The position numbers and the translations under genes are program-made. 64,000 nt of DNA from Corynebacterium sp. (GTDB lineage Bacteria; Actinomycetota; Actinomycetes; Mycobacteriales; Mycobacteriaceae), in assembly GCF_030532715.1 (NCBI RefSeq), contig NZ_JAUNKO010000001.1, positions 248,001 to 312,000 of the forward strand, read 5' to 3'. A model generated the notes under the pieces. It saw only the letters and a list, made by a program, of their open reading frames with translations, searched no databases and was not told the DNA's origin. Shown piece by piece: positions 15,854-26,297 of the stretch (position 1 is its first letter; each line of letters starts with the position of its first letter).

Positions 15854-18800
15854 CTAACCTAAGATGGCTGCCCCCATGGTGGCTTTCAGGTCGCCCATCA
15901 GGTTCGGCCCACGCGAAACGCGCAGGTGTTCGCCCAGGATCATCACCGTAGAATTCTCACCATCCACGAGGTTCAAATACACATCCGATTCGCCAGGATT
16001 CGCCTGTAAGACGCCCTTGAGCTTGGAAATGTTGGCCATGGAACATTGATCGGTGCGCAGTGTGAGCCGGACGGGAAGACCAGAACCCCCACCAATCCCT
16101 AATTCAGGGGCTTTAAGATCATCACAAAAGACGCTCATGCGGTCTTCTCGGATGGAAATATGCGCCTTGGCCAAGATGATGTTGTCCTCCACAATGAGGC
16201 TGGACACCATGGCGTACACCTTGTTAAACACGAGCAATTCCACACTCGCGCCGTTGTGATCCTCGACAGTAACAATCGCCCACGGCGAGCCGTCCTTTTT
16301 GGAAAAGCGGCGATCCACCGCAGAGATAATCCCACCGATGACTACTTCAGCGCCGTGCTTGAGTTCGCCGGAGAGGATTGTGGTCAGTTCGGTATCGGTT
16401 TGGGCTTCAAGCGCTTCACCGTAGCCATCCAACGGATGGCCGGACACGTACAAGCCCAGCATCTCGCGCTCCAGTGCGAGTTCGTGCTTGCGCTCCCATT
16501 GCTCATCCGGCACCTGAACCGCAAAAATATTCGAAACGCCGCTGGCTTCGCCGCCGAACCCGGCAAACAGGTCAAACTGCCCTTTATCTGCGGCTTTCTT
16601 GGTCGCGGTGATGGAGTCGACGGCGTCTTCATGAATAAGCATTAACCCCCGCCGCGGGTGCCCTAACGAGTCAAACGCGCCCGCCTTAATCAAAGACTCG
16701 GTGACGCGCTTGTTGCATGGAAGGGTGTCGATCTTGTCCAAATAATCCGAGAAATCTTCAAACGGCCCCTTGCGCTGACGGGTCTGCACGATGGACTCCA
16801 CCACGTCTTCACCCACGTTGCGAACCGCACCCAAACCAAAGCGAATATCCTCCCCCACAGACTGGAAGTTTAAGGCGGATTCGTTCACATCCGGCGACAA
16901 CACTTTAATGCCAAGGTGCCGGCAATCCGCCAGGTAGATCGCGGATTTGTCTTTCCTATCGGCTACCGAGGTGAGCAGGGCGGCCATATATTCCGCGGTG
17001 TAATTTGCCTTCAAGTAGCCAGTCCAGAATGACACCAGCCCATAGCCCGCCGCATGCGACTTGTTGAACGCGTAAGACGCGAACGGCTCGATGGTGTCCC
17101 ACAGCGCGCGGATCGCGGCGTCGGAAAACCCGTTTTCCTTCATGCCAGCCTCGAAGGTGACGAACTCTTTTGCCAACACCTCGGGCTTCTTTTTGCCCAT
17201 GGCTTTCCGGAATCCATCGGCCTGACCAGCGGTGTAGTTAGCAACCTTTTGCGAGATACGCATGATCTGCTCTTGGTACACAATCAACCCGTAGGTATCC
17301 GCCAGAATCTCCTGCAGCGGCTCCTCCAACTCCGGGTGAATCGGCGTGATCGGCTCCCGGCCGTTTTTCCGGTCCGCGTACGCCCAGTGCGCACCCATGC
17401 CCATCGGCCCAGGACGGTACAGCGCGAGCGCGGCCACGATGTCGTCGAACCCGGTCGGTTCCATACGTTTGAGCAACTCGCGCATGCCGCCGGAGTCGAG
17501 CTGGAACACGCCTAGGGTGTCGCCGCGCGCCAACAGCTTATAGGTGGCCTCGTCCTCGGTGGTGAGGGTGTCTAGGTCGATGGTCTCACCACGGTTGCTT
17601 TGAATGTTGCGGATACAATCCCCAATAACGGTGAGGTTGCGCAACCCCAAAAAGTCCATTTTCAGCAGGCCGATAGCCTCGCACGCGGGGTACGGCCAGC
17701 CGGTAATCAGCGCCCCGTCCGCCGCGCGCTTCCACATGGGAATGCAATCCAGGAGCGGCACGCTCGACATAATCACCGCACAGGCGTGCACGCCTGCCTG
17801 CCGCACCACACCCTCGAGGCCGCGCGCGGTCTCGTAAATTTTCTTCACATCCGGGTCGGACTCAATGAGCCCCCGCACTTCGCCAGCCTCGCCATAGCGT
17901 TCGTGCTTCGGGTCCATGATGCCCGCAAGCGGGATGTCTTTCGCCATGATCGCGGGCGGCAGCGCCTTGGTGATGCGATCGGCAATCTGGTAGCCGGGTT
18001 GCCCGAACAGGGCGCGGGCGGAGTCCTTCAACGCCTGCTTCGTTTTCACCGTGCCGAAGGTAATTACCTGGGCGACCTTATCCTCGCCCCACTTGTCGGC
18101 GGCGTAGCGGATCATTTCGCCACGGCGCCGATCGTCGAAGTCAATATCAATATCTGGTGCGCTGGGGCGCTCCGGGTTCAAAAACCTCTCAAACAGCAGG
18201 TCGTGCTGAATGGGATCAATATTGGTAATGGTCAGCGCGTACGCCACCAGCGCGCCCGCCGCCGAACCACGACCCGGCCCCACGAGTATGCCCACAGACC
18301 GAGCGTATTTGATCAGATCCGCAACGATGAGGAAGTAGGAGGGGTAGCCTTTCATCGCAATGACTTCGATCTCGTAATTCGCGCGGTCGATATACGCCTG
18401 CGGCACCTGCGCACCCTGGAAACGCTCCTTGAGCCCCTCCATCACCTGGTGTTTCAACCAGGACTCCGGGGTGTGCCCGCTCGGCACGCTGGCAATGGGC
18501 ATGCGGTCGTGCGGATGCGGCTCCCACAGCCGGGAATAATCCTCCACGCGCTCCGCGATCAACAGGGTGTTATCGCACGCGCCTGGCACCATGTTGTCCC
18601 AGGTTGAGCGCATTTCCGCCGCCGTTTTAATAAAGTATCCGTCGCCGTCGAATTTGAACCGATCCGGGTCCTGCATCGTCTTGCCGGTTTGCACGCACAA
18701 CATCACCTCATGGGCGTGGGCCTGGTCTTGCAACACGTAGTGGCAGTCGTTGGTCACCAGCGGCGGCAAACCCAACTTGCGGCCGATTTCCAGCAACTCG

Positions 18801-19411
18801 GTGCGCACCCGGTTTTCAATATCCAAACCGTGGTCCATTAACTCAAGGAAGTAGTTTTCCTTGCCGTAAATGTCCTGCCACATCGCCGCGGCCTCCAGCG
18901 CTTCATTGAACTGGCCCAACCGCAGACGGGTTTGCACGTCCCCTGACGGGCACCCGGTGGTGGCGATGATGCCGGTGGCGTTTTCGGCGATGAGTTCCGC
19001 GTCCATGCGCGGCCACTTGCCCAGCTGCCCCTCATAGGAAGCCATCGAAGACAAATAGAACAAATTTTGTAATCCGGTCGCCGTTTCGGCGATCATCGTT
19101 TGGTGCAGGTAGGCGCCGGAAGCCGAGACGTCGTCACCCTTTTGGTGCGGTTCCCCCCAGCGCACGCGGTTTTTGTTAAACCGGGACTCGGGTGCCAGGT
19201 ACGCCTCGATGCCGATGATCGGTTTAATGCCCTCGTCCACCATCTTGCGGTAGAAAGCGTCAGCGCCGAACATATTGCCGTGATCGGTGATGCCTACCGC
19301 TGGCATCCCCTGGCGTTTCACTTCGGCCGCGAGCATGTCCACCTTCGCCATGCCGTCGAGCATTGAGTATTCGGTGTGATTGTGGAGGTGCACGAAGGAG
19401 GAATTACTCAT
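15854..19411 (-). CDS. dnaE: DNA polymerase III alpha subunit DnaE1
   Basis: The 1185-residue replicative polymerase. The N-terminal PHP domain starts [15 protein letters not shown]. The polymerase palm shows [16 protein letters not shown], with its catalytic aspartates, and [10 protein letters not shown] upstream. The fingers, the helix-hairpin-helix near residue 850 and the OB-fold (about 1000-1080) follow in the usual order. PHP metal ligands appear intact, so intrinsic proofreading, known for mycobacterial DnaE1, is plausible. The length is typical. The ATG at 19411 follows TACAAT (19420-19425) by eight bases. It is the only polymerase III subunit gene in the window. Confidence 0.97.
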   Translation of the reverse strand: MSNSSFVHLHNHTEYSMLDGMAKVDMLAAEVKRQGMPAVGITDHGNMFGADAFYRKMVDEGIKPIIGIEAYLAPESRFNKNRVRWGEPHQKGDDVSASGAYLHQTMIAETATGLQNLFYLSSMASYEGQLGKWPRMDAELIAENATGIIATTGCPSGDVQTRLRLGQFNEALEAAAMWQDIYGKENYFLELMDHGLDIENRVRTELLEIGRKLGLPPLVTNDCHYVLQDQAHAHEVMLCVQTGKTMQDPDRFKFDGDGYFIKTAAEMRSTWDNMVPGACDNTLLIAERVEDYSRLWEPHPHDRMPIASVPSGHTPESWLKHQVMEGLKERFQGAQVPQAYIDRANYEIEVIAMKGYPSYFLIVADLIKYARSVGILVGPGRGSAAGALVAYALTITNIDPIQHDLLFERFLNPERPSAPDIDIDFDDRRRGEMIRYAADKWGEDKVAQVITFGTVKTKQALKDSARALFGQPGYQIADRITKALPPAIMAKDIPLAGIMDPKHERYGEAGEVRGLIESDPDVKKIYETARGLEGVVRQAGVHACAVIMSSVPLLDCIPMWKRAADGALITGWPYPACEAIGLLKMDFLGLRNLTVIGDCIRNIQSNRGETIDLDTLTTEDEATYKLLARGDTLGVFQLDSGGMRELLKRMEPTGFDDIVAALALYRPGPMGMGAHWAYADRKNGREPITPIHPELEEPLQEILADTYGLIVYQEQIMRISQKVANYTAGQADGFRKAMGKKKPEVLAKEFVTFEAGMKENGFSDAAIRALWDTIEPFASYAFNKSHAAGYGLVSFWTGYLKANYTAEYMAALLTSVADRKDKSAIYLADCRHLGIKVLSPDVNESALNFQSVGEDIRFGLGAVRNVGEDVVESIVQTRQRKGPFEDFSDYLDKIDTLPCNKRVTESLIKAGAFDSLGHPRRGLMLIHEDAVDSITATKKAADKGQFDLFAGFGGEASGVSNIFAVQVPDEQWERKHELALEREMLGLYVSGHPLDGYGEALEAQTDTELTTILSGELKHGAEVVIGGIISAVDRRFSKKDGSPWAIVTVEDHNGASVELLVFNKVYAMVSSLIVEDNIILAKAHISIREDRMSVFCDDLKAPELGIGGGSGLPVRLTLRTDQCSMANISKLKGVLQANPGESDVYLNLVDGENSTVMILGEHLRVSRGPNLMGDLKATMGAAILG

Positions 19412-19419
19412 AGGTACGC

Positions 19420-19425
19420 ATTGTA
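19420..19425 (-). promoter_or_regulatory. -10 element of dnaE1
   Basis: TACAAT on the minus strand, eight bases before the dnaE1 ATG, implying a leaderless transcript. Confidence 0.5.
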
Positions 19426-19492
19426 CGGCACCCGTAAACCCGGCTATTGGAAAACATTTTCACCAGCGGTTGGGCAGCCGGTTCAGCCGCCG

Positions 19493-19520
19493 GCACGCGA
19501 ACCCCGCCCCCGGCGCGTGC
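19493..19520. repeat. 7-bp inverted repeat upstream of the SDR gene
   Basis: GCACGCG (19493-19499) and CGCGTGC (19514-19520) flank a 14-base GC-rich spacer, about 55 bases before the SDR start. It could be an operator. Confidence 0.35.
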
Positions 19521-19572
19521 GGTGCGACTACGGTGGCAGGTACGCAACCCCACACGGAGGAAGGTAACTCCC

Positions 19573-20331
19573 ATGACCGCACCGACTTCACTCAACGGCC
19601 GCACCGCGCTTGTCACCGGCGGTTCCAGCGGCATCGGCCTCGGTATTGCGCGCGCCTTAGCCACTGCTGGCGCCAATGTCGTTGTCGCCGCGCTTGACGA
19701 CGCCCACCTCGCCGCCCTCACCGAGTTCGTCACCGTCCCCTGCGACGTCACCAAGCTGGAGGATTGCCGCAACGCCGTCGCCCGCGCAGTCGACGCCTTC
19801 GGCAACGTGGACATTGTTGCCGCCAACGCCGGCGCGTACCCGCGCGCCAACATCGAGGATATCGACGCCGCGACCCTCGGCGAACTCACCGAACTCAACG
19901 TCGGCGGCACCGCCAACATCGTGGTCGCCGCACTGCCGTACCTGAAGCGCTCCCGCGCGGGCCGCATCGTGGTGACCAGCTCCATCACCGGCAATATCAC
20001 TGGGTTCCCACAGTGGGCACACTATGGCGCCACCAAGGCCGCCCAAATGGGATACGTCCGCACCGCCGCAATCGAACTCGCACGCGACGGCATTACGTGT
20101 AACGCCGTGCTGCCCGGCAATATCCTCACCCCGTCCCTGCTTGCGCTCGGCGAAGACTACGTCAACCAAATGGCACAATCCATCCCCGGCGGCAAACTTG
20201 GCACCACCGAAGACGTGGGCAATGTGGTGGCATTCCTGGCGAGCGACGCCGCGCGCTACATTTCCGGCCAGGGCATCGTCGTCGACGGCGGGCAAGTCCT
20301 CCCCGAATCCCCACCCGCACTGATGAACTAG
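19573..20331 (+). CDS. Short-chain dehydrogenase/reductase (FabG-like)
   Basis: A 252-residue classical SDR. The Rossmann motif is ALVTGGSSGIGLGIARAL (about residues 12-29). NAGAYPRA is the NNAG-type stretch. The catalytic residues are the Ser in VTSSITG and the YGATK pair (Tyr and Lys). It ends with a GQGIVVDGG motif typical of FabG-like reductases. It probably reduces a 3-oxoacyl or other keto group with NAD(P)H. The start is the ATG at 19573 with GGAGGAAGG upstream. The substrate is unknown; the neighbours dnaE1 and rarD give no pathway hint. Confidence 0.85.
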   Translation: MTAPTSLNGRTALVTGGSSGIGLGIARALATAGANVVVAALDDAHLAALTEFVTVPCDVTKLEDCRNAVARAVDAFGNVDIVAANAGAYPRANIEDIDAATLGELTELNVGGTANIVVAALPYLKRSRAGRIVVTSSITGNITGFPQWAHYGATKAAQMGYVRTAAIELARDGITCNAVLPGNILTPSLLALGEDYVNQMAQSIPGGKLGTTEDVGNVVAFLASDAARYISGQGIVVDGGQVLPESPPALMN

Positions 20332-20352
20332 GTACTTGCCCTGCTCGGCGAG

Positions 20353-20358
20353 TACTGT
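20353..20358 (+). promoter_or_regulatory. -10 element of rarD
   Basis: TACTGT is eight bases before the ATG at 20367 and only two before the ATG at 20361, so the second ATG is favoured. Confidence 0.4.
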
Positions 20359-20366
20359 ACATGCCC

Positions 20367-21245
20367 ATGGCATACGCAGTACTCGCCTACGTGTTCTGGG
20401 GATTTTTTGCGGCGTTCTTTCCCCTGCTGCGCCCGGCAACTCCACTGGAAATCTTGTCGCACCGCATCCTGTGGACCGCCGTCATCATGGTCATAGTCCT
20501 CTACGCCACCGGCACACTGCGCGAACTACGGTCCGCCACTCGGCGCACGTGGCTCACCATCTTCATGGCCGCGACCGTCATTGCCATCAACTGGCTCACC
20601 TACGTGGTGGCCGTCAACGGCGGCAATGTCGCGGAGGCCGCCCTCGGGTACTTCATCAACCCGCTCGTCAACGTAGTCATGGGCATGGTGTTCCTCGGCG
20701 AACGCCTGCGCCCGCTGCAAAAACTCTCCGTCGGAATCGCGGCAAGCGCCGTCGCCTTACTCACCTTCGCCGGCGGGCAACCGCCGATACTCGGCTTGAT
20801 CCTCGCGTTCAGCTTCGCCTCCTACGGGCTGATCAAAAAGCGCGTCACTATGAGCGCCACCGCCTCCCTCACCGCAGAAACCCTCGTCCTATTGCCCATC
20901 GCCGCTGGCTTTCTCGGCTGGTTGGAACTCCGCGGCGACGCCAGCTTCACGGAACACGGCTGGCCCCACGCGGCACTCCTCATATCCTGCGGCATCGTCA
21001 CCGCCATCCCCCTGCTGTGCTTTGGCAAAGGTGCGAAACTCGTTCCCCTCTCCACCCTCGGCATGCTGCAATACATGACGCCGACGGTGCAGATGCTCTG
21101 GGCGGTGTTCATCGTCCACGAGCACCTCACGCCGATCCGTTGGGGCGGGTTCGTAATCATCTGGATCTCCGTGAGCATCTACCTCATCGACCTCGTACTC
21201 CACCGCACCGGTAGCCGCGCCCGCCGGGCTAAAACCGCGCCCTGA
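20367..21245 (+). CDS. rarD: RarD-type EamA/DMT transporter
   Basis: A 292-residue membrane protein with about ten transmembrane helices arranged as two EamA repeats. Typical RarD features are the opening AVLAYVFWGFFAAFFPLL, then NWLTYVVAVNGGNVAEAALGYFINPL, YGLIKKR and LSTLGMLQYMTPT. The family is known from the chloramphenicol-sensitivity phenotype of rarD, but the substrate is not established. The start at 20367 follows the TACTGT -10; an ATG six bases earlier is possible. The C-terminus is basic and cytosolic. Confidence 0.85.
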   Translation: MAYAVLAYVFWGFFAAFFPLLRPATPLEILSHRILWTAVIMVIVLYATGTLRELRSATRRTWLTIFMAATVIAINWLTYVVAVNGGNVAEAALGYFINPLVNVVMGMVFLGERLRPLQKLSVGIAASAVALLTFAGGQPPILGLILAFSFASYGLIKKRVTMSATASLTAETLVLLPIAAGFLGWLELRGDASFTEHGWPHAALLISCGIVTAIPLLCFGKGAKLVPLSTLGMLQYMTPTVQMLWAVFIVHEHLTPIRWGGFVIIWISVSIYLIDLVLHRTGSRARRAKTAP

Positions 21246-21268
21246 AACCAACGTTAGGAACCAGCAGG

Positions 21269-21760
21269 TTATCCCACCCGCACTGGGCGGATGCCGAACC
21301 TGCCCCAAGCGGCGTCAGGCGGCAATACTTCAATAGCGAAAACGCGTTTGTCGGCGGCGACCTTGCGGAGGACGTCCCCAGGAGCGTAGACGATCACACC
21401 AGGGATCGGGTCGTGCCCAAGGATGTCAGCGCGGCTCACACCAGCCACCGGCTCTGGCAGTGGCACCACCACGGTTTCGGTCATGCGCGCATTCACTCGC
21501 GGAATTGGTTCAAGCACTACTGAGGCCTCCCCCGCGTTTAACGGCTCCACGAAGGTAATGAGCGCGAACGCAGGCTCATTGGCCTCCTCAAGGGTGATGC
21601 GGGCGCGCGCTTGGTAGTCTTGCGGTGTTTCGGACTCCATGCCAACAACATCGCCGTTGATGTTGGTGGGTTTGGAAACCCGATCGGAGTGCCCCAACAC
21701 GAAGACCAGGACAATCAGCACGGCGGTGGACACGCCGGCAAGAAGAACTCGGGGTTGCAT
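21269..21760 (-). CDS. Hypothetical membrane-anchored protein downstream of rluD
   Basis: A 163-residue protein with one N-terminal hydrophobic segment (about residues 5-23), then a soluble extracytoplasmic domain with several beta strands (ARITLEEANEPAFALITFVE and PGVIVYAPGDVLRKV). Its ATG directly abuts the TAA of rluD, so it is the third gene of the lspA-rluD operon. I do not recognise the family. It may be a signal-anchored cell-envelope protein. Confidence 0.75.
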   Translation of the reverse strand: MQPRVLLAGVSTAVLIVLVFVLGHSDRVSKPTNINGDVVGMESETPQDYQARARITLEEANEPAFALITFVEPLNAGEASVVLEPIPRVNARMTETVVVPLPEPVAGVSRADILGHDPIPGVIVYAPGDVLRKVAADKRVFAIEVLPPDAAWGRFGIRPVRVG

Positions 21761-22690
21761 TTAGCCCTCGCGCACCACATCAAGAGCGTGCTGCAAATCC
21801 GCCGGATACGGGGAAGTTATTTCCATATACCGGCCGTCTGCGGGGTGGTGGAATCCGAGCGTGACGGCGTGCAACCATTGCCGCACCAAGCCGAGGCGTT
21901 CGGAAAGCTGCGGGTCCGCCCCGTACATGGGATCGCCACAACACGGGTGGTGCAGGGCCGAAAAGTGCACACGGATTTGGTGGGTACGACCCGTTTCCAA
22001 ATGCACCTCCAACAGCGAAGCTTCGCGGAACGCTTCCAAGGTTTCGTAATGGGTGACGGAGTGTTTGCCGTCGCTGGTCACGGCGAACCGCCACCCCGCC
22101 GACGGGTGCCGGCCAATCGGCGCCTCAATGGTTCCGGTAAACGGATCCAAGTGCCCCTGCACCAATGCGTGGTACGTCTTTTTCACGGTGCGGTCCCGGA
22201 ACGCGCGTTTCAGCACGGTGTAGGCACGCTCCGAAGCAGCCACAACCATGACACCGGAGGTTCCCACGTCGAGGCGCTGCACAATGCCTTTGCGCTCGGG
22301 CGGGCCCGAGGTAGAAATGCGGAAACCGGCAGCAGCCAACCCGCCAACCACGGTTGGCCCCTCCCACCCCACCGTGGGGTGAGCCGCCACCCCAACCGGC
22401 TTGTCCACCACGATGACATCATCATCGGAGTAGAGAATGTCCATGCCCTCCACCAATTCCGCTTTGGGCAGGAGCGGTTCTTTCGGAGCAGGCAGGGTGA
22501 CGTCGAGCCACGTGCCCGCCGCCAATCGCGCGGATTTTCCAACGACGGCGCCGTCGATCTCCACATCTCCGGCGGCGGCGAGTTCCGCGGCGGCGGTGCG
22601 GGAAATGCCCAAGAGTTTGGAAAGCGCGGCGTCGACACGCATGCCGTCGAGTCCCTCCGGCACCGGCATCTGCCGGGACTCCCGCATCAC
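21761..22690 (-). CDS. rluD: RluD-like 23S rRNA pseudouridine synthase
   Basis: A 309-residue RluA-family enzyme. An N-terminal S4 domain (about residues 15-70) precedes the catalytic domain. The motif [16 protein letters not shown] contains the catalytic Asp; the usual preceding His is Gln. Further support comes from GRTHQIRVH near residue 225. The family isomerises uridine in 23S rRNA helix 69; the exact target is inferred. It overlaps lspA by four bases (ATGA), as is common in actinobacteria. Confidence 0.9.
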   Translation of the reverse strand: MMRESRQMPVPEGLDGMRVDAALSKLLGISRTAAAELAAAGDVEIDGAVVGKSARLAAGTWLDVTLPAPKEPLLPKAELVEGMDILYSDDDVIVVDKPVGVAAHPTVGWEGPTVVGGLAAAGFRISTSGPPERKGIVQRLDVGTSGVMVVAASERAYTVLKRAFRDRTVKKTYHALVQGHLDPFTGTIEAPIGRHPSAGWRFAVTSDGKHSVTHYETLEAFREASLLEVHLETGRTHQIRVHFSALHHPCCGDPMYGADPQLSERLGLVRQWLHAVTLGFHHPADGRYMEITSPYPADLQHALDVVREG

Positions 22691-23172
22691 ACACGCACCT
22701 TTCGTTCTTCCATCATCACACCAATAAGGTAAACCACAACGCCGACCGTAATCGCGCTATCCGCAACATTAAATACCGCAAAACTGCCCACGGAAACAAA
22801 ATCCACCACGTGGCCAACGAACACCCCGGGTTCGCGAAACAAACGGTCGATAAGGTTGCCCAGCGCGCCGCCCGCGAGCATGCCCAACCCCACCGCCTGC
22901 ACCGGATGAAACACCCGCCGCGCGTACACGCTCACGCCCACCACAAACGCGGCTTGGATCAGGGTAAACAACCAAGGCACACTCTGCCCCATGGAAAACG
23001 CCGCGCCGGGGTTGAACACCAACAAAAAGCGAAACCAATCCCCAATGAGCGGTTTTGCCACGCCGGGAGTCAGCGTCGAAAGCACCCAAACCTTCGACAA
23101 CTGATCAAGCGCGGCAACCAGCGGAATGATAGCGAAAACAAGCCTTGCTTTGTGCGTCACGAAATCCATCAT
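22687..23172 (-). CDS. lspA: Lipoprotein signal peptidase LspA
   Basis: A 161-residue, four-transmembrane aspartyl protease that cleaves prolipoproteins before the lipidated Cys. Family signatures are [27 protein letters not shown] (first catalytic Asp), VVDF and FNVADS (second catalytic Asp). It should process the lipoproteins encoded nearby (133-759, 23224-24156, 24565-25236). Two adjacent ATG codons (23172 and 23169) follow AAGGA closely, and either could be used. It is the first gene of the operon with rluD. Confidence 0.95.
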   Translation of the reverse strand: MMDFVTHKARLVFAIIPLVAALDQLSKVWVLSTLTPGVAKPLIGDWFRFLLVFNPGAAFSMGQSVPWLFTLIQAAFVVGVSVYARRVFHPVQAVGLGMLAGGALGNLIDRLFREPGVFVGHVVDFVSVGSFAVFNVADSAITVGVVVYLIGVMMEERKVRV

Positions 23173-23210
23173 TCCTTATCCGACGAGTGTTTTCCCATTC
23201 CGAGCTTCGG

Positions 23211-23216
23211 TAGGTT
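23211..23216 (+). promoter_or_regulatory. -10 element of the DUF6263-like lipoprotein gene
   Basis: TAGGTT is seven bases before the GTG at 23224 (leaderless). Confidence 0.45.
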
Positions 23217-23223
23217 AGATCAC

Positions 23224-24156
23224 GTGCAAGCTCGAACTCGTATCCTCGCCGCAATCAGCACGGCGCTGCTGCTCGCCTCCTGCAGCCAAGAGGCGCCCAG
23301 CGACCAACCCGTCGCCGTCCAAGCAGACGCCGTGAAAGTATCCCTCCTCGATGCTGGCGATGGGAACAAACAAGCACTACGGTTCAAACCGACCACAACG
23401 CCGCAGCAAACCACCCTGCTCATCGACGACGGCTTCCACCAAACCACCTCCACCGGGGACGACACCCCCGAAGAAACCCACACCATGAAACTCCCCGTCA
23501 CCGCCGAAGCAAGCGCCGGAAACGACGCGGACGGCGACTCCGGGGATTCAGAAACAGCAGACGATACTGCGGCGAACCGAAGCGTCAAGGTCACCGTAGG
23601 CACCCCCACCTACTCCGACACCACCCTCAATAAGGAACTCGCCACCGCCAAAGGATTCGCCGTGAGTTGGGCCGGCGACGACACCGGCCGCATCAACTCG
23701 CTGACATTTTCCGCGCCTGACAACGCCACGGACACTGCGCGCGCCGCCACCGAGCGATTCCTCCAGCACGTGATTAACCTGCCCATCGTGTTCCCGGGCG
23801 ACGACGTAGGTAAAGGCGCGAAGTGGAAGGTGGAAAGCCGCGTAAGCGGGGCATCAACGCTGCTGCAAACCACGACCTACACCGCAAAAAGCATCACTCA
23901 CGACGCCGTTGAACTCGACGTCCAAGTAGAACAACGGCCGGCCGTAAGCAAACTCTCAATCACCGGCCCCGATGGGCAGCCCACCGGGGACCTTCAAGTG
24001 CTGAACTCCACCACAAACTCCAAAGGAACCATTCGGGTGGACCTGAACAAACCGTTGCCGGAGGGAGACATACAATTCACCACCACCGTCCACTACGGCG
24101 GGGACAGCGATGTCACGGTCACCCAAATGGCAACAACCCGAATCCAATTCCAGTAA
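23224..24156 (+). CDS. Lipoprotein, DUF6263-like
   Basis: A 310-residue exported lipoprotein. The signal peptide is RTRILAAISTALLLASC, with Cys20 or so as the lipidation site. An acidic, low-complexity region (about residues 85-115) is followed by a beta-rich domain with GRINSLTFSAPDN and LPEGDIQFTTTVHYGG. The layout fits the DUF6263 family, whose function is unknown. The GTG at 23224 is chosen because it starts a proper signal peptide and follows a TAGGTT -10; the longer frame upstream is antisense to lspA. Confidence 0.8.
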   Translation: MQARTRILAAISTALLLASCSQEAPSDQPVAVQADAVKVSLLDAGDGNKQALRFKPTTTPQQTTLLIDDGFHQTTSTGDDTPEETHTMKLPVTAEASAGNDADGDSGDSETADDTAANRSVKVTVGTPTYSDTTLNKELATAKGFAVSWAGDDTGRINSLTFSAPDNATDTARAATERFLQHVINLPIVFPGDDVGKGAKWKVESRVSGASTLLQTTTYTAKSITHDAVELDVQVEQRPAVSKLSITGPDGQPTGDLQVLNSTTNSKGTIRVDLNKPLPEGDIQFTTTVHYGGDSDVTVTQMATTRIQFQ

Positions 24157-24236
24157 CGGGCGTTGCACGGTGAAGGGTGGTGCGCTGCGAGTTGCCACAA
24201 CCCAACACGGCACCGAACAGCTGTCCCATGAGGGGC

Positions 24237-24443
24237 CTACGGAACCGGCGGAACCTTACAGGTAGAGATACCGAAAATCCGATACAGGGGGCACCATCCC
24301 GTCAGGCCCGTGACCGCCATGATCCCAGATAGACCCCACATCGCCTTGGATAGGGTGCCTGTGGTTTCGCGGGCGACGGCGCCGGCGATTGCGGAAAGGG
24401 CTAACCGAAGGACACGGTCTAACGCACGCTCGTTTTTTCTCAT
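24237..24443 (-). CDS. DUF2892 small membrane protein
   Basis: A 68-residue inner-membrane protein of the DUF2892 (YgaP transmembrane) family. It starts RKNERALDRVLRLALSA, contains a central hydrophobic helix (LSGIMAVTGLTG) and ends with the family signature GWCPLYRIFGISTC. In some proteins this domain is fused to rhodanese; here it stands alone. The start is the ATG at 24443, seven bases after TAGGCT (24451-24456). The function is unknown. Confidence 0.88.
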   Translation of the reverse strand: MRKNERALDRVLRLALSAIAGAVARETTGTLSKAMWGLSGIMAVTGLTGWCPLYRIFGISTCKVPPVP

Positions 24444-24450
24444 GCGCACA

Positions 24451-24456
24451 AGCCTA
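24451..24456 (-). promoter_or_regulatory. -10 element of the DUF2892 gene
   Basis: TAGGCT on the minus strand, seven bases before the ATG at 24443. Confidence 0.45.
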
Positions 24457-24526
24457 GAAAGGCCCGCCACAGCGCAGCTCATAACGTGACTGAGCTAACA
24501 CTCCAACGGGCCTATTGCGCAGCTTC

Positions 24527-24554
24527 TACGCTGACTCAGCGAAGCGTCAGCGTA
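24527..24554 (-). terminator. Hairpin downstream of the Mtb12-like lipoprotein gene
   Basis: TACGCTGAC (24527-24535) pairs perfectly with GTCAGCGTA (24546-24554) around a ten-base loop, 11 bases after the lipoprotein stop. There is no long T tract, so termination is probable but not certain. Confidence 0.55.
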
Positions 24555-24564
24555 ATCACCTGCG

Positions 24565-25236
24565 TTACGGGTTTGGCGCCGGCGGCGCAGGTTCAGCCGG
24601 CGGTGCCGGTGCGGGCGCCTCAACCGGAGGTGCTTCGCCAGGAGGCGGTGCCGGAGCTGCCGGCGGCTCGCCAGCTGGCGGCGGCACGGGCGCGGGTACG
24701 TCACCCTGACACATTTGCGGCACTTGTTCCGGCGGAACTGTGTTGGTGATCAGGGTACAAGCCCAAGTCTTGGACAACTTCCACGTGTTTTCCTCGTAGA
24801 TAAACTCCACATTGTCCGCAACCTGAGGTTCGCGGTCTGGGAGGGTGAAATTCACGGTGGCAAGTACGGAGTTCGGGGTGTAACCCGGCAATACTGGGGG
24901 TACAACCTGGAAATCTGCGCCAGATTCCTGCTTGGAACGCGTCATGGTTTCAAACAGTTCGGGCGCGGTTTCACCGCCTTCAACGGTTTTGATTTTTTCT
25001 TCCACGGAAGCGTTGGGGTCGGTGGCTACGGCGAGGACGGCGTTCAGATCTTCGGCCGTGGGTTGCGGCGCGCTCGCGGATGTTGCGGCGCTAGATGCCT
25101 GCGAGCTCGACGTTGCTGCCGAGGACGAACTGGAGGAATCACCCCCAAGGAAGGGTATGTTTCCGGGCAGTGACCCACATGCAGTGAGCATGAATGCAGC
25201 AGCGCCGACTGTCACGGCGGTGTAGATTTTCTTCAC
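24565..25236 (-). CDS. Mtb12-like lipoprotein
   Basis: A 223-residue lipoprotein with the signal peptide KKIYTAVTVGAAAFMLTAC (lipidated Cys20). A Ser/Ala linker follows, then a domain of about 110 residues (PTAEDLNAVLAVATDPNASV to WACTLI) that resembles the Mycobacterium low-molecular-weight antigen Mtb12, an NTF2-like fold. The last 55 residues are a Pro/Ala/Gly-rich repetitive tail that probably spans the cell wall. The start is GTG at 25236 with AGGAGA seven bases upstream. Its role is unknown. It is divergent from ansA. Confidence 0.82.
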   Translation of the reverse strand: MKKIYTAVTVGAAAFMLTACGSLPGNIPFLGGDSSSSSSAATSSSQASSAATSASAPQPTAEDLNAVLAVATDPNASVEEKIKTVEGGETAPELFETMTRSKQESGADFQVVPPVLPGYTPNSVLATVNFTLPDREPQVADNVEFIYEENTWKLSKTWACTLITNTVPPEQVPQMCQGDVPAPVPPPAGEPPAAPAPPPGEAPPVEAPAPAPPAEPAPPAPNP

Positions 25237-25320
25237 TGATTATTCTCCTCTTTGGTGTCGTTGGTTGGGCGGACACCACAATGCGAAACCATGGTACACG
25301 GGATGCGAATACCTTCACAG

Positions 25321-25326
25321 TAAGCT
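25321..25326 (+). promoter_or_regulatory. -10 element of ansA
   Basis: TAAGCT is six bases before the ATG at 25333, favouring it over the GTG at 25327. Confidence 0.45.
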
Positions 25327-25332
25327 GTGCCT

Positions 25333-26250
25333 ATGAGCAAAATCGTTGTCATTACTACAGGGGGAACTATTGCCTGCACCACAGGTGCTGATGGCGCGCT
25401 TATCCCTACTGTAAGCGGGGACACCCTCGTGCAACCACTTGTACCCCGCTTCCCAGGGGTACACATTGAAACTCGCGAGCTGACGCGCTTGGATTCCTCC
25501 AACATGACGTTCGCGGACATTGACGATATCGTCGTCGCCGTTCACGATGCGCTTGCAGATCCGGAAGTCACCGGCGTGGTAATCACCCACGGCACCGATT
25601 CCATGGAGGAAACCGCCATTGCGCTCGATTGCTTCCATACGGACCCTCGCCCGGTGGTGCTTACTGGCGCGCAACGTCCGTATGATCATCCGCTAAGTGA
25701 CGGCGGTGAGAATCTCTTGCAGGCGCTAATCATTGCTAGCGACCCACTCGCGCGCGACATGGGTGTGTTGGTGGTGTTTGCGCACGCCGTGATCCCCGCC
25801 CGCGGTTGCGTGAAATGGCACACCACGGACACCTTGGCGTTTGCAACGAACGGGCCAGAGGAGCCTACTCGCCCGGAGCCCATGCTGCCGCACCCTTTGG
25901 CGGAGGTACGGGTGGACATTATTCACGCTTACCCTGGTGCCCCCCGCGCGCTTGTCGACGCCGCACTAGCCAACGGCGCCCAAGGGCTCGTCGTCGAGGG
26001 CATGGGCGCCGGCAATGTGGGCCGTGAGATAGCCGTGGCACTTGGGGAAGCTATGGAGCAAGGTATCCCGGTGGTGATTTCCACGCGGGTGCCCCGAGGC
26101 GATGTTCACGGCAGCTATGGTGGCACCGGTGGCGGCGCGACGCTCGCCGCTAAGGGCGCGGTCGGTTCCACATACCATCGTGCTGGTCAGGCGCGCGTAC
26201 TGCTCGCCGTGGCCATTGCCACCGGCGCGCATCCGGCCACATTGTTCTGA
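25333..26250 (+). CDS. ansA: L-asparaginase
   Basis: A 305-residue bacterial-type asparaginase that hydrolyses L-asparagine to aspartate and ammonia. Both catalytic triads are visible: Thr in TTGGTIA near residue 10, and THGTDSMEETA (Thr and Asp near 85) with the Lys of GCVKWHTTD further on. There is no signal peptide, so it is cytosolic despite resembling type II sequences. The ATG at 25333 follows TAAGCT by six bases. It is convergent with dinB. The gene symbol is given by function; the type I versus II assignment is uncertain. Confidence 0.9.
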   Translation: MSKIVVITTGGTIACTTGADGALIPTVSGDTLVQPLVPRFPGVHIETRELTRLDSSNMTFADIDDIVVAVHDALADPEVTGVVITHGTDSMEETAIALDCFHTDPRPVVLTGAQRPYDHPLSDGGENLLQALIIASDPLARDMGVLVVFAHAVIPARGCVKWHTTDTLAFATNGPEEPTRPEPMLPHPLAEVRVDIIHAYPGAPRALVDAALANGAQGLVVEGMGAGNVGREIAVALGEAMEQGIPVVISTRVPRGDVHGSYGGTGGGATLAAKGAVGSTYHRAGQARVLLAVAIATGAHPATLF

Positions 26251-26297
26251 TCAGCCACCAGCCCGCGCGCCGCTGAACTCAGCAGCCGAGGGCACGG

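Noticed and set aside
15851..15862. GCTAACCTAA, resembling half of a DtxR iron box
   Set aside because: It is only one half-site, lies at the very end of dnaE1 and about 45 bases from the methyltransferase -10, and the other half does not match.
23209..23220. TAGGTTAG near the lipoprotein start, resembling a DtxR half-site
   Set aside because: It is better explained as the -10 element; there is no second half-site.
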